Assembly: GCA_010405405.1 (NCBI GenBank)
Contig: MU004240.1
Location: forward strand, 574,217-638,216
Direction of reading: 5' to 3'
Length of the DNA: 64,000 nucleotides
Origin: Microthyrium microscopicum
Taxonomy: Eukaryota; Ascomycota; Dothideomycetes; Microthyriales; Microthyriaceae
Shown here piece after piece: positions 31,599 to 43,078 of the stretch. The notes under the pieces are model-generated. The model saw only the letters and a program-made list of their open reading frames with translations. It was not told where the DNA came from and ran no database searches. The position numbers and the translations under genes were made by a program. The stretch's first letter is position 1, and every line of letters starts with the position of its first letter.

Positions 31599-34500
31599 TT
31601 AAGGCCTTAGCCCTGATCGCGGATGGTGCTTGAAATACTCGGCCGCTTGCTTCCCATCATCACTCTCGCCCGCAGCATCCTCGTCAGAGCCTAGCTCTTC
31701 AGCGGGGGTAACCATTCCATTGCATATTCCGCGCGCGACGATCCCCGGGTGCAGTAGCTCTGCTGTAGAAGTAGAATCAGCACGGACACTGGCAGCAGGA
31801 GTAGTAGCAGGAGCATCACCAACCGGCTGTGAGGTTGTAGTAGCACTCGGCTTCCTCTCTTCATCTATATGCCGCTCTTTCATGAGTTTATAAGCGTGTT
31901 GCTGACCCAATACAAACCCTTGATCGTAGCCTTGTCCGCGACCGAGTGCGAGACCATCGTTGTAGCCAGCGCTGTAGCCCACGTGGTAGTCAGGATGGAA
32001 GCCAGCGGCTGCCTCGCGAGGGATCTGGCTCTGAGAGGGCGTGTCCTTTGCTTTTGTGGAAGGTCCCGACTCCTTGGCTTGGTTGCCGCTTGTAGTTGCT
32101 TGCCCAGCTGGAGGCTGCCAAGCTGCAGGAGAATTTGGCGGCGCATCAACGGACGTGGTGCTCGGCGGATCGATGGCAGTAGGCTGGCGAGCAACGTTGT
32201 TCTGACGACCACGCTCAGGACCATTGGCCGCCTTACCAGTAACAGTAGCCGTTTTCGATCTTGTAACCCGACCAGAAGCAGCAGTACGAGGATCAGGAGT
32301 CGGATGCACAGCAACAGTCCGACTAGAAACAACATCCCGAGAAGCCTCTGAAGGATCGCGCCACCAGGCCGCAGCGACTTGGCCCGTAGGCAAAGACCAG
32401 TTTGGCTTAAAGACGCCCTTCGCTGGAGGATGGTATTCTGTGGGGCCAACATCCATCTGGCGGGCCGTCACCGCCATTCTGAAAGGTCCCTTGAACAACA
32501 CCTGATGCTGAAAATACTCCTGGATGATTCTATTGTGCATCAACGAGAATCCACCATGCACCACAGGGAATACCAGTAGCTGTGTCGGACAAGCATTGTG
32601 TTTGTTGGTCTTCATCTTTGGATCCTTTTTCCACGTCAAGATCTTTTCTGCCCGCTCTTTGCCTGTCAGACCGTCTAGTTCGTCCTATCGTTCTAGACGT
32701 TTCCGCCAGTTGCAGGAGCCGATCAGGGGCTTTTCGTCTATCCACTTGCCACCTTTGGTATGACCAAAGTACTTTTCGTATTTCAGGCGAAAATACATTT
32801 TGCCAGAACAACCTAGGGACAGACTCATGATGTTATTCCCAACGGCAGATCCGCCAGTAGCTTCACTGTCATCGTGATAGGTCATGCCGGAATCTTCTTG
32901 GTATGCGGCGATGAGCATTTGATTGAATTGCTCGGTAGCGTTGGGGGCTGCTTTGTTTAAATAATAAGTCATACGATCGCGCAAATCATGGATGATTTCA
33001 GGTGCTTGTTCGAACGACGGCCCGCTTGAGGACGCCAGGTATTTGTAAGCTGCACCAATATTGAGTTGGAAATACTGGCTGTATGCTATACCATTGTCCA
33101 CTGCAAACATCTATTAGACCTCGAATCTTTTTGAAAGAGAACAGCGTTCAGGAGTAAAGCGTGTTGGAGGTGGAGACTTACTGCCATATGCACGAATCTT
33201 TGAGTTCCTTTGCACTTCGAAATGCTCTCCATTAGGTCTCTGTGGATCAACTGGTCCATAATCTGCAGCCTGGAGTTCTTTGAAATTCTGATTGACACCG
33301 CCTGGACCTTCTAATGGAGTTTTGTCGGGCGTGCCAACCATGATGAAAGCATCAGCAAGAACCGGATCCAAGAAGGTGTATTTGGTCAATTTGTAGGCGC
33401 CATCCCAGGTTTCCGTAGCTGCGATCAGGTCCTGGCCTGCCTTCTGAATACAATCGACTAGAGAAGGTCCCTCGCCCGTTCTGGGGCTATGATTTGGAAT
33501 ACAATCATTTATGCTCAGGATAGAACTTGGAAAGTCCCACGAGCGTGGTGTTGACCCATGATCACTTGGACATTGAATAGCTCCCTCAGCAATGCGTAGC
33601 CGAGGCACGACTTGATGACATCCTCCATCCCCAGCACATACCACTCCACGCATTGCTAATTCCGTCCAGTACTCAATGGCCGGATTCACGCCGGCTCTAG
33701 GTGTGAAGAGTGGTGGAATGAGATCACCCACAACATGTTGATTAGTGAGCTGTGTTTCTTGCTTCAAAAACCGAGGATCATACAGTGCCAAATCGTCGTT
33801 CTGAGGCTCTAACCTGTTTTGCAACTGCCAAAAGCTCTTGCAATTCCCATTGAGACACATCCAGTCGACCACAAAAATCTGCCAGCTGGGCTGTTTACAA
33901 GCCCCGCAAGTCTGTTTGACAGCAGGTGGGAAACCTCCGGAGGGAATTATCTCTGCCACTTCTTTAGCTTTCTCAGGCCACCAAGGGGGATGGCTCCGGT
34001 CCACTCGCTCCATCCGCATGACAGCTGTGGGCTTTAGTTTATCGTCACACAGTCTCATCTCATCCCAGCGATGGGTGACAATGAACCAGTCAAGAACATT
34101 GTATGTGTTTTCCTTGAAAGAGAACGGTGCACGTTCAAATCCTCCTTGTATTAGAACAGCGACAGGGCGTTGACTTTGAATAGCTTCTGTTACGGCAATA
34201 TCGTGACCTGGGCCACGCCCCGGGCCTCGAGTGATGATTGTATTGCCGTCAAAATAATCACGGTCAAAAGTGTTCTTGGCCATCAGCAAGCCGAGAAACT
34301 TGGACGATCCTATTTCCTTCGATGATTTATGGGTATAGATGCCACCATCCATGATTCTGAAGTACGGCACGCATGTGGTCAGGACTTGGCGACTGCTTGA
34401 CTGGACAGGAGGAGTAGATATCAGCGGTTTGGGTTCTTGTCTTACTGAATCATAGGCGAGCTTACTGGCCTCCCCCAGGGTCTTCTGCTCACCATTGATG

Positions 34501-34604
34501 GTGACTTGTATTGCAAAGGTAGGAGAATGTCGTACAGCATTGGGAATATGGAAAGGTCCGGTGGCTTGAGCCAACTGGTTCGTGGTGCGACGTCTAGGCG
34601 GCAT
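31599..34604 (-). CDS. AlkB-like 2OG/Fe(II) dioxygenase with zinc ribbons, paralogue 2 (in-frame TAG)
   Basis: Exon 1 is 34604-33182, intron 33101-33181, and exon 2 starts at 33100. The frame runs 612 residues to a TAG at 32685-32687 and then stays open for 361 more to TAA at 31599. The N-terminus MPPRRRTTNQ resembles that of paralogue 1. A zinc-ribbon region has CGACKQPSW...DWMCLNGNCKSF (W-M-C-L-N shared with paralogue 1) and CAGDGGCHQ...CPSDHG. The AlkB core has TYHDDSEATGG...MSLSLG before the TAG; FPVVHGGF, EYFQHQV (distal His) and FRMAVTARQM (Arg pair) come after it. Compared with paralogue 1, the TAG stands where NYEERLKAWE has Trp. The C-terminal tail is Pro/Ser/Thr-rich and holds a Gly-every-fourth-residue repeat. 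It may be a recent pseudogene, a read-through gene or a sequencing error; a 36-nt intron that would remove the stop is too short. Confidence 0.75.
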
Positions 34605-35882
34605 GGCTTGAAGACGAACAATAGAAGATACCGATCTCGCACAAGTAGACGGTGATCAGAAACTCTGTTGGGGAACCTATGAGTCGACGAAGAACGATGC
34701 TGGGAGAACTTGGCCTGTGGGCAAGTCCCCATATATACCTCCGTACTCCATATCAGTTCGCTCACTGCGTCTGTTTGACTTTACGGTGTCAGAATATTCA
34801 AGTTTCCATCTCCAGTGTTGGGACTTCCCAATGTAAACAATCCCATGTAAGAAATGACATTGTGTATAATTCCATCCAGGATTCAAGGAAGCTGGTGGTT
34901 TGATTCTGGAAGTGTTGTGAGCTCTATGTTTGCACGCAAGAGCTTCGAAGCAAGAGTCAACAACACAGAGATCCAGCAATTGCCACAGCTTGACAATGAT
35001 ATAGGTACTAGCAAGGAGCAATTGTAATTGTCAGACAACATAGAAGAACGCGACGCGATGATATTTTGATGTCGTTGAGGTCTGATTTGACGCTAGGCTT
35101 CTTCGGGACTAGCGTCATCAGATCATCTCGTTGTTATGAACTGCGTTCAATTGAACTTGTAAAGATCACGACCATTCCATCACCTCGAAATTACTCTCTT
35201 ACTGTGTCTTTTGGCTTTTGGACTTTCACGTCATACCGCATTGATCTGATTGCAGCCATCACAATGGGACCGAGAGCTCTCTCGCTACTTGAATGCGCCA
35301 TGAAGTCCCATCCACACGATGCCACCACCGCGATCTCTCAGAGCATTTAATGGCATCTGCCTTACCGATATGCTGTTGAGCGAGACTTGAACTCCATGTG
35401 GCAATCGATGGTTCAATTCGCAATGGTGGCTGTCTAGTGGAATGGGGACCTTCAAAGACTTTAGAACGTGTCCACAGACACGGAATATCATCATTGTGCC
35501 TCGATATCGGCCCGGCCAGTCTATGATCAAGTAGTATCTACAGTCCATCGACTTCCTCAAATGGCCACTGCACTCATGCTCGGGCTTCCTTGCAGCGAAT
35601 CTACAGGGCAGTGACCAGCGAGGGGCACCATCCATGCCCCGATTAATCTATCGTGACACTGCTATCAAGATGAGCACAAGGACAGAAGCACTGATCACTT
35701 TACTGACATGCCTAGATGGCTTGAGAGTTTTTAGCAATGGCTCGGCGACTGATATGCAAGCTTTTGCTAATTGTCTTTTCGTAGTCGAACAGTATAATGA
35801 CCGCTGAGTTCAGTATACAGCCAGACATATACTAGGTTTCAGTCAAATAATTCCTGCTCCTTAGTTCATAAAGCCAATAGCT
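34605..35882. other. Gene-free stretch, 1.3 kb
   Basis: Divergent upstream region of dioxygenase paralogue 2 and the Gfo/Idh/MocA gene. The open frames at 34677-35021 and 35285-35635 (both minus) have no recognisable motif. Confidence 0.5.
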
Positions 35883-37563
35883 ATGCCAGCAGCACCCTCT
35901 TCAACACTCACCCCATCGGGGGTCGGCCCTACACCTCCCTCCCACGCCCCACGCATCCTGTTCATCGGCGCTGGCTCTCAAGGTCATGCCTATGCCGCTC
36001 CAATCACACGTAATGGCCTTGGAACAATCGTCGGCATCTGCGAGCCAATACCATACAAGCGACAAGAGTTTGGCGGTCGATACATCTGGGGCAAACGACC
36101 ACCACTTGCCCACGAGCAGTTCTTGTTATGGGAAGACTTCATCAATTACGAGCTCAGCCGGCGGGAAGCTGTAAAAGCGGGCGATATTGGTGAGGATGAT
36201 GCGCAATACAAGGGTGTTGATGCTGCCTTTATCTGCGTTTTGGATGAACTACATATCAAGGTCGTGAAAGCATTGGCTCCTTTGGGGTTGCATATTATGT
36301 GCGAGAAGCCACTGGCGACGAATTTGCAAGACTGCGTCAGTATAATGAGCTCTGTGAAGAGGGAGTGGCAAGTTTTGGGCAGAAAGACGATCTTTGGAAT
36401 TGGTCATGTGCTACGCTACAGTCCGCAGAATATGATGTTGAGGAAACTTATACGGGAAGATAAGGTCATTGGGGATGTTGTCAGTTTGGAGCACACGGAA
36501 CCTGTTGGCTGGTGGCATATGGCGCATAGCTTTGTCCGGTATTTGATCATATTTCCTATGTTCTAGGTCGATACTAACGATATTCAGTGGTAATTGGCGT
36601 CGAGATGATACAACAGCACCAATCCTCCTCACAAAATGCTGCCATGATATCGACTTCCTCATGTGGCTCTTATGCTCTCCCGCATCCTCCACTTCGGCAG
36701 ATCCACCTCATGTGCCATCCTACATATTCTCCTCAGGCAATCTAACACACTTTCGCAAAGCACGCAAACCACTAGGCGCTGGCTCCGCAACAAACTGCAT
36801 GTCCTGCCCCATCCAGGAGAAGTGCGCGTACTCCGCCAAAAACATATATGTTAACAAACACTTCCGCAAGCGCGACTTTGACTGGCCCCTCAAGATTGTA
36901 GTCCCAGAAATCGAAGATCTCTATGAAGAGCAAGGCAAAGAGAAGGCCGAACAGCGCATCCTCGAAGTGCTCGCTGAAGACTATACCGCCGAAACCCCAG
37001 AGTCGGTGGTCAAAAGCAGGCCCTGGTTTGGCCGCTGCGTGTGGGAGTGCGACAACAATGTTTGTGACGATCAGACTGTTACGCTTACGTGGGAAGATGA
37101 TCCGCTATCTACCACGCCAGCGATAGATGGCGAGATTGTACAGCTCGGTGACAGAGCAGCTAAGACCGCCATATTTCACATGACTGCGCCAACAGAAAAG
37201 ATCTGTGAGCGCAGGGGCCGCATCTATGGCACTGAGGGCGAGCTCACCTATGACGAAGACTATGTGTCTGTTTATGACTTTGCAACGGACAAGAGCACGC
37301 GCTACAGAGCGAAAGCGGGTCAAGGCCATGGACATGGAGGTGGCGATGATGCATTAGCAGAGCACTTTTGCCGTGCGGCGCAAGCTGTTTTATCTGGTGA
37401 GATGGAAGTAGAGCTGGCACAAAAGACTTGGCTTGGTTGCGACCTCGAAGAAGTTGTGCGCAGCCATGTTGCTGTGTTCTTTGGAGAGATTGCTAGAACG
37501 GGACGGACGGTTGTGGACTGGCGGAAGATGTGGGCAGATATGGTGGAGAAACCACTTGCATAG
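35883..37563 (+). CDS. Gfo/Idh/MocA-family NAD(P)-dependent oxidoreductase
   Basis: Two exons (35883-36538, 36588-37563) give 543 residues. The N-terminal Rossmann motif is ILFIGAGSQGHAYA (residues 25-38), followed by GICEP, AAFICVLDELH and the family's MCEKPLATN. An HVLRYSPQN segment follows; HSFVRGNWRRDD is restored only by splicing. The cysteine group NCMSCPIQEKCAYSAKNIY is found in a fungal/bacterial subgroup of this family and may bind metal. The family oxidises or reduces sugars, inositols and related compounds. The substrate cannot be assigned. A Gly/His-rich loop (GQGHGHGGGDDALAEHF) replaces the usual G...D..AEHF loop. No signal peptide is seen, so it is probably cytosolic. Confidence 0.9.
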
Positions 37564-37999
37564 ACAGGAAGGGGAGGTGATTTTCGAGTAGTGCCAACTT
37601 CTGGTACTTGCTATCATACATTCCTTCAACTATTTTTATGAATCTGGATCGCTTCAGATGGGACTGATGTGCAAGCTCGGATTTTCTGCCTACCGTGACC
37701 CCGATCGCCAGGTCAGAACCAGGGGTATCAACCTTATTCTTGATGGCTGTGAATAGTGTCATGATGCAGGAAAGTCTGGTTTCTGTCAGCATATCTATCA
37801 TCGCATTTTATACCTCCCTAAGAAGGCAGGTCAGTGCTGGCCTCGGCCCAAAATTATACCCTCCCTCCACGTTATACTCAGCCCACTAAACGTATTTCAA
37901 AACATCCAGTTTCCTTTCATTCAATACAGCCTGCTAAATAGCAAGGCAGCCAGCTATTGATCAAAGTCTCACTGATTAGAGCAACAGAGCTCTTCCACA
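37564..37999. other. Short intergenic region
   Basis: 0.44 kb between two plus-strand genes; it should hold the GNA1 promoter. Nothing else was seen. Confidence 0.5.
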
Positions 38000-38644
38000 A
38001 TGGCTTCAGCAGATGCGCTCTTCTCACCGAACTTAGTGCCTGCGGCGGTACAGGAAAGTCTCCCCGATGGTTTGATCATGCGACCTCTTCAACGCGATGA
38101 CTATAAGCGCGGACACCTAGAGGTGCTAAAAGATCTTGCCCATGTTGGAGATATCACCGAAAGCGAATGGATAGACCGGTTTGACTGGATGGTGAACGCA
38201 AATGGAAGCTACTTCATTCTCGTAATTGTCGATGATAGTCAAGAAAGAGGAAGAATAGTTGGGACTGGTACTTTGATTGTAGAAAAGAAGTTGTAAGTAG
38301 CTGCCGTGGTACTTTCACATCATACTCGCTGACTTTGGAATAGTCTGTTCAAACTGGGTACCCAGGGACATGTAGAGGATGTTGGCATTATCAAAGCATT
38401 GCAAGGGAAACGTTTGGGGACGAAAATGATTGAGGCTCTCGACCATATCGCCTCTCAGCTCGGCTGTTACAAGGTATGAGTTGTGTTCTCATCCAGTGAG
38501 ACGGGTGAAACTGACTCAGCTTTCTAGACCATCTTGGACTGTTCGGGGACAAAGGAACACTTCTATGTAAAGTGTGGATATGAGAAGGCTGGAACTGAGA
38601 TGCATCACTACTACGACTCTGAGGCTCAGAAATATCGGGTATAA
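38000..38644 (+). CDS. GNA1: Glucosamine-6-phosphate N-acetyltransferase
   Basis: Three exons (38000-38292, 38344-38473, 38528-38644) give 179 residues, the normal size for fungal Gna1. Motifs are MRPLQRDDYKRGHLEVL, GDITESEWIDRFDWM, HVEDVGIIKALQGKRLGTKM (GNAT motif A, acetyl-CoA pyrophosphate loop Q-G-K-R-L-G) and DCSGTKEHFYVKCGY, then EMHHYY at the end. These residues match yeast Gna1 block by block. The enzyme acetylates glucosamine-6-phosphate with acetyl-CoA in the cytosol, a step on the way to UDP-GlcNAc for chitin, N-glycans and GPI anchors. Usually single-copy and essential. Confidence 0.95.
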
Positions 38645-39259
38645 AATCTTGAAAAGCCCGACGCATTGTACAAATCCAGTACATATCTTCGCCGAGCAGG
38701 ACACACTACTAAGTTCAAACTAGGTAGTTCTTCGCTGCCGCTCAATACTCAGCACTGTGCAGACCCCATGTTCGGGATTTTGGAGTCGCAACCCTCTCCA
38801 AAAGTGTGTTCTCCAGCCATTCTACAGTACTTGTAAAGGCTTTCGATTTAGTCTTGGAAGATTAGATTGCATTTCATCTTGGCAGTAATAACGATCCTCG
38901 TATAACACGTTTAAGCATTGATCTACTCTCTAGATTCAAGATCCAAATGCCAATTGCTGCCGGCCCCGACCCGATCGACTCATTATATTAGCCCTCGATC
39001 AATCATAATCGTTCTTTAGATTGATCCGGTACCTCATCACATTTGATTCGAAAAATAATAGCAGCCGTTTCAAGCGGTAGCTCCCTACGTTATCGCCAGC
39101 ACTCTACCTCCCACCTTTAGTTTCAATTCCAGGGGAACCCATTTCTCGCAAAATATCGAATATTGCCCAGGCATGTCTCAGGCTACATCTTAAACATTTG
39201 TGAGATAATAAGGTGTTAATGGGATTGCCACGTTTTTCAGACATGCAATAGCTTCCTTG
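38645..39259. other. Intergenic region upstream of the OPT gene
   Basis: 0.6 kb. A minimal upstream ORF ATG-CAA-TAG (39243-39251) ends 8 nt before the OPT start codon and follows a TTTTTCAG acceptor-like string, so it may lie in the leader or at a 5'UTR intron end. Confidence 0.45.
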
Positions 39260-42090
39260 ATGGCTACATCGAATCCTCTGGACAAGAAGCTAGAGCTTGA
39301 CCCGGATCTTGCGAATTCGCCGTATAGAGGTCACAGTCACGAGAGCAATCGTCCTTCTCTTCACGATGAAGAAAAAAGAGCAGGGCTAGGAACACTGGGG
39401 CTACCAGTCATTCTAGACGAAGATGGCGAAGAGCAATACAATGCTCCAGCTGAGACAGCAAAGGACCTCATTACAGAAGTCATTCATGTCACTGATGACC
39501 CAACGCTCAACCCATGGACTTTCAGAACCTGGTTTCTTGGTAATGACATATTCGTGTTTCTATTTACATGCTAACATTTTTGAAAGGGATTGGTTTATCA
39601 GTATTCGGTGGCACTTTAGCCACCATCTACTATTTCAAGCCTCAGACAGTAGTCATCTCTACAGTCTTCCTAGCAGTTATAAGCTATGTCTTAGGCGAAG
39701 CCATGTCTCTTTTCATTCCTAGAAAGTCTATTATTGGTAAATTGTTCAATCCACATCCGGTAAGTGACTTCCAAAGTTCCAACTGAGCGTCCAATTCTTC
39801 TGTACACTAACATATTATCAGTTCAATAGCAAAGAACATGCAGCAATCGTGGTCATGGGTTCTGCTGCGGCGAATGCTCCACTCGCCATCGAAGTTCTTG
39901 CAGTACAGAAACTTTATTATGACACGGTGCCAAGTGCTGTAGTCGGTGTCTTTCTAATTTGGTCTTCTCAATGCCTGGGCTATGGAATAGCTGGTCTCAT
40001 GCGACGTGTTCTAGTTTATCCAACGAAGGTAAGTCCCCTGAAATTGACCTCTACTTTTCGAGAAATTGCTAAACTCGGTAGATGTTGTTCCCATACAACT
40101 TGCCTCTGAATTCGTTGCTAGAAGCTTTACATGGAGAGAAATTCGCCGTCAAGAAAAAGCTTCGCGTTTTCTACATTGGCTTCACAGTTCTTTTTCTGTA
40201 TGAAATAATTCCAGAGTATATTATGCCTGTACTAGTTGGCGTTTCCGTGTTCTGCCTTGCGAAACGAGACAGTCTCCTCTTTACCAATTTATTTGGTGGC
40301 TCTAACGGCAACGAAGGCCTCGGAATACTATCGCTATCGTTCGATTGGCAATATATCTCTAATCCCAATCCTATGTGGTATCCACTCAATACATTGAATA
40401 ACAACTTCGTTGGTACGTCGGAAGCTTACGACAGCGAAAACTTGATTTCTAACTTCTGTCAGGGTATCTTCTGTGCATTGCCGTATTTACTGGAGTGTAC
40501 TACGGGAATATCTGGAACGCTTTAAAGTTTCCATTCATCAGTCAGCTTCTTTACACCGAAGAATCAAACGGCACCAACTTTGTGCAATTCAATCAGACAG
40601 CCGTTTTGAACGAAGACATGCAGATTGATATGGCAAAAGTTGCCGAGCAAGGTCTTCCCTACTTTGCTTCAACATTCGCGGTCTACATTCTAGCTACAAA
40701 CCTGTCCATCACGGCTACATTTTCTCATCTCCTGATCTGGAACTACGATGATATCAAGAATGCATGGGCTTTCCTAACGCCATCGAGTCTGAAGAGATTA
40801 ACCAAAGCACGGACCTGGCAATTCTGGAAGCATGATGATTCCAAATGGGGAGGAGAGAATGATCCAGAGACAGATCCTCATTATCGACTTTTGCTAGCAT
40901 ACAAAGACACGCCGAATTGGTGGTATGGGATTCTATTTGTAGCATCCTTATTCATTGGTCTGGGACTACTTTATGTCACAAAGTCAACATTACCATGGTG
41001 GAGTTATTTTATTGCATCTTGTGGACTTGCGCCTATATGCATCCTCTTCTTCGGGGTGCAATACGCCATCACTGGTTACAATTATAATGGTTGGTACAAC
41101 AACTTACTCCACTGGACTTTGCTGATCGTCATGACTAGTACAACCAGTTATTCAAATGATTGCAGGCTATCTTCACCCAGGTTGGTTGTCCGGCTTTGAT
41201 ATCCAAGTGATTAATATGCTAATTTTTCGTAGGTAAACCAATGGCAAATATGTATTTTGTGCTGTTCGGATACAACAGCGTCGTTCAAGGTCAGCTTCTT
41301 GTTCGAGACCTGAAGTTTGCTCAGTATGCGCATCTTGCGCCAAGGTGTACACTGGCGATGCAGCTGGTAAGTTGATTCCCTGAATGTGCTGTGAAAGTAT
41401 GGCTGATGAGGTTGCAGATGGGCACATTGATTGGCAGTATCGCTTCATATTTGATGATGGTATCTATCACTGACAGCCAGCGTACTGTCCTTCTCGATAT
41501 ACAAGGCACAAATATCTGGTCAGGCCAGGCGATTCAGACGTTCAATTCACAGGCAATTGCCTGGGGTGGTTTCTCCAAGTCTCTATTCCAAGTTGGTCAA
41601 CGATATCAATGGGTTACCCTAGCATTTTTGATTGGCTTCATTCTTCCACTTCCATTTTGGATCGCACACAAAGTCCTTGGTGCCAAATGGCGATTCGACG
41701 CAGTGAACACCGCGCTCATATCCAACTTCATTGGTCTACTTTCAGTAGGAATCAACAGCGTGACACTGGCTTGGTTTGCGGTAGGCTGGTTTTCGCAGTT
41801 CTATCTCCGAAAGTATCGGGCAAACTGGTTTATCAAGTACAACTACATTCTCGCAGCCGCCATGGATGGTGGAACTCAAGTGCTTGTCTTCATCCTTTCA
41901 TTTGCAGTATTTGGTGGTAGTGGAAAAGAGGTAAGTGCAACCACATATCAGCCTAGATCGCATAGATTTAACGTTGCTTTAGCATAAATTTCCAGCTTAT
42001 TGGGGCAACAACTTCCAAGATGGAAACAACGATTACTGTATGAAACTGCCAGGTGCTGATGCTGGAAACAGCACAGCTGGCGGTGGATAA
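39260..42090 (+). CDS. OPT-family oligopeptide transporter
   Basis: Nine exons (39260-39539, 39587-39759, 39822-40028, 40082-40412, 40463-41089, 41139-41180, 41233-41366, 41418-41930, 41983-42090) give 804 residues. A polar cytosolic N-terminus of about 85 residues ends in DDPTLNPWTFRTWFLGIGLSVFG, the usual entry to the first membrane helix. Landmarks follow: KSIIGKLFNPHPFNSKEHA, MRRVLVYPTKMLFPYNLP, WQYISNPNPMWYPLNTLNN, the conserved IAGYLHPGKPMANMYF (made by the 42-nt exon 6) and WFIKYNYILAAAMDGG. About 14 membrane helices can be seen. The family imports tetra- to hexapeptides or related compounds with protons across the plasma membrane. The C-terminus is YWGNN...DYCMKLPG, the common OPT ending. 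Confidence 0.94.
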
Positions 42091-43078
42091 AGTATGATAA
42101 TCACTGAGAAAGGATGCATGGAGCATATAACTATCCTAGATAATACCGGATAATGACTAGAAGTTCTGATTGATCACCTTCAAATCTGAACAACGCCATT
42201 CAATTTACGCGATATTTGGTTATCTGCACAATTAGATAGGTCAAAGTCGCTGAGTATGAAAATATCCAACACCAGTAGAGATGTTCTAGAAATTTGTATT
42301 GCCAGCATTACTGAGTAGCCGTCAAATCTAGACCTTGTGATTCTCTACCAATAAAATTAAACCAAACCTGGTGATCTACTGGCGGTCCGATGCGTAGATC
42401 TTAACTGCAACCCCATTATCTCCTAGGTCCAGGAAGAACATGTCCATTCTTGGCTAGCCTTCAAAAGCTTATCGTCCAAATGCTACAGGTCTTTACTGGG
42501 ATACGAAGTCAGTTGTGGGGAAATTGCTTGCTGGATGAACCTTGGTCTCCTAGATCGTGATGTGTCAGTGGCTTTCAACATGGGTCAGTACTCCATGATT
42601 CATTGAGTGCACAGCAGGATTTGCACGATACTCGAATTGCATTGAAGAACAGCAGATTCATTGGCACGAAGCGAGGTTGAGGATCTATACCTCGTTTCTT
42701 TGACCTGGATTACTTTCTCTATTCTTCGGCGTGTTCTGACTCAAGAATGGAGCTAATCATGATATTGGCTATGGAATATCCAATCCGGGATCGAAGTTTT
42801 GATCAGGTCAGTTCTGTAGCTGCTCTTGAACTAAGAGCCTGGCCGATCTGTAGTCCAAAGATCTGGGAACTTGCCCAGAGTCCGCTGTCATGACTGTTAC
42901 CTTCCAAAAGGCTCATTTTACCATCTCAAGTAGTCCGCTATTCATCTTGTCCCTACTGAGATGATTAACTATGAGATCGTATAAGATGTGAATCACGATC
43001 CCTTCAGTAAGCAGAGCGTGTCAATATCATTTCATCCATCTTCGCAAGTTAAACTACGAGCAACGCCCTTAGGTCATC
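42091..43078. other. Gene-free stretch, 1 kb
   Basis: Between the OPT and GH114 genes. No coding signal or repeat was seen. Confidence 0.5.

Noticed and set aside
31869-32452. Long open frames on both strands over the tail of dioxygenase paralogue 2
   Set aside because: Explained by the biased composition of the Pro/Ser/Thr/Gly-rich tail; only the frame continuous with the catalytic core is credible.
32660-32700. A 36 nt intron that would remove the TAG of paralogue 2
   Set aside because: Donor GTCTAG is poor and the length is below the 43 nt minimum seen among confident introns here.
35285-35635. 116-codon minus-strand open frame
   Set aside because: No family resemblance and no start context or neighbouring exon that would support it.
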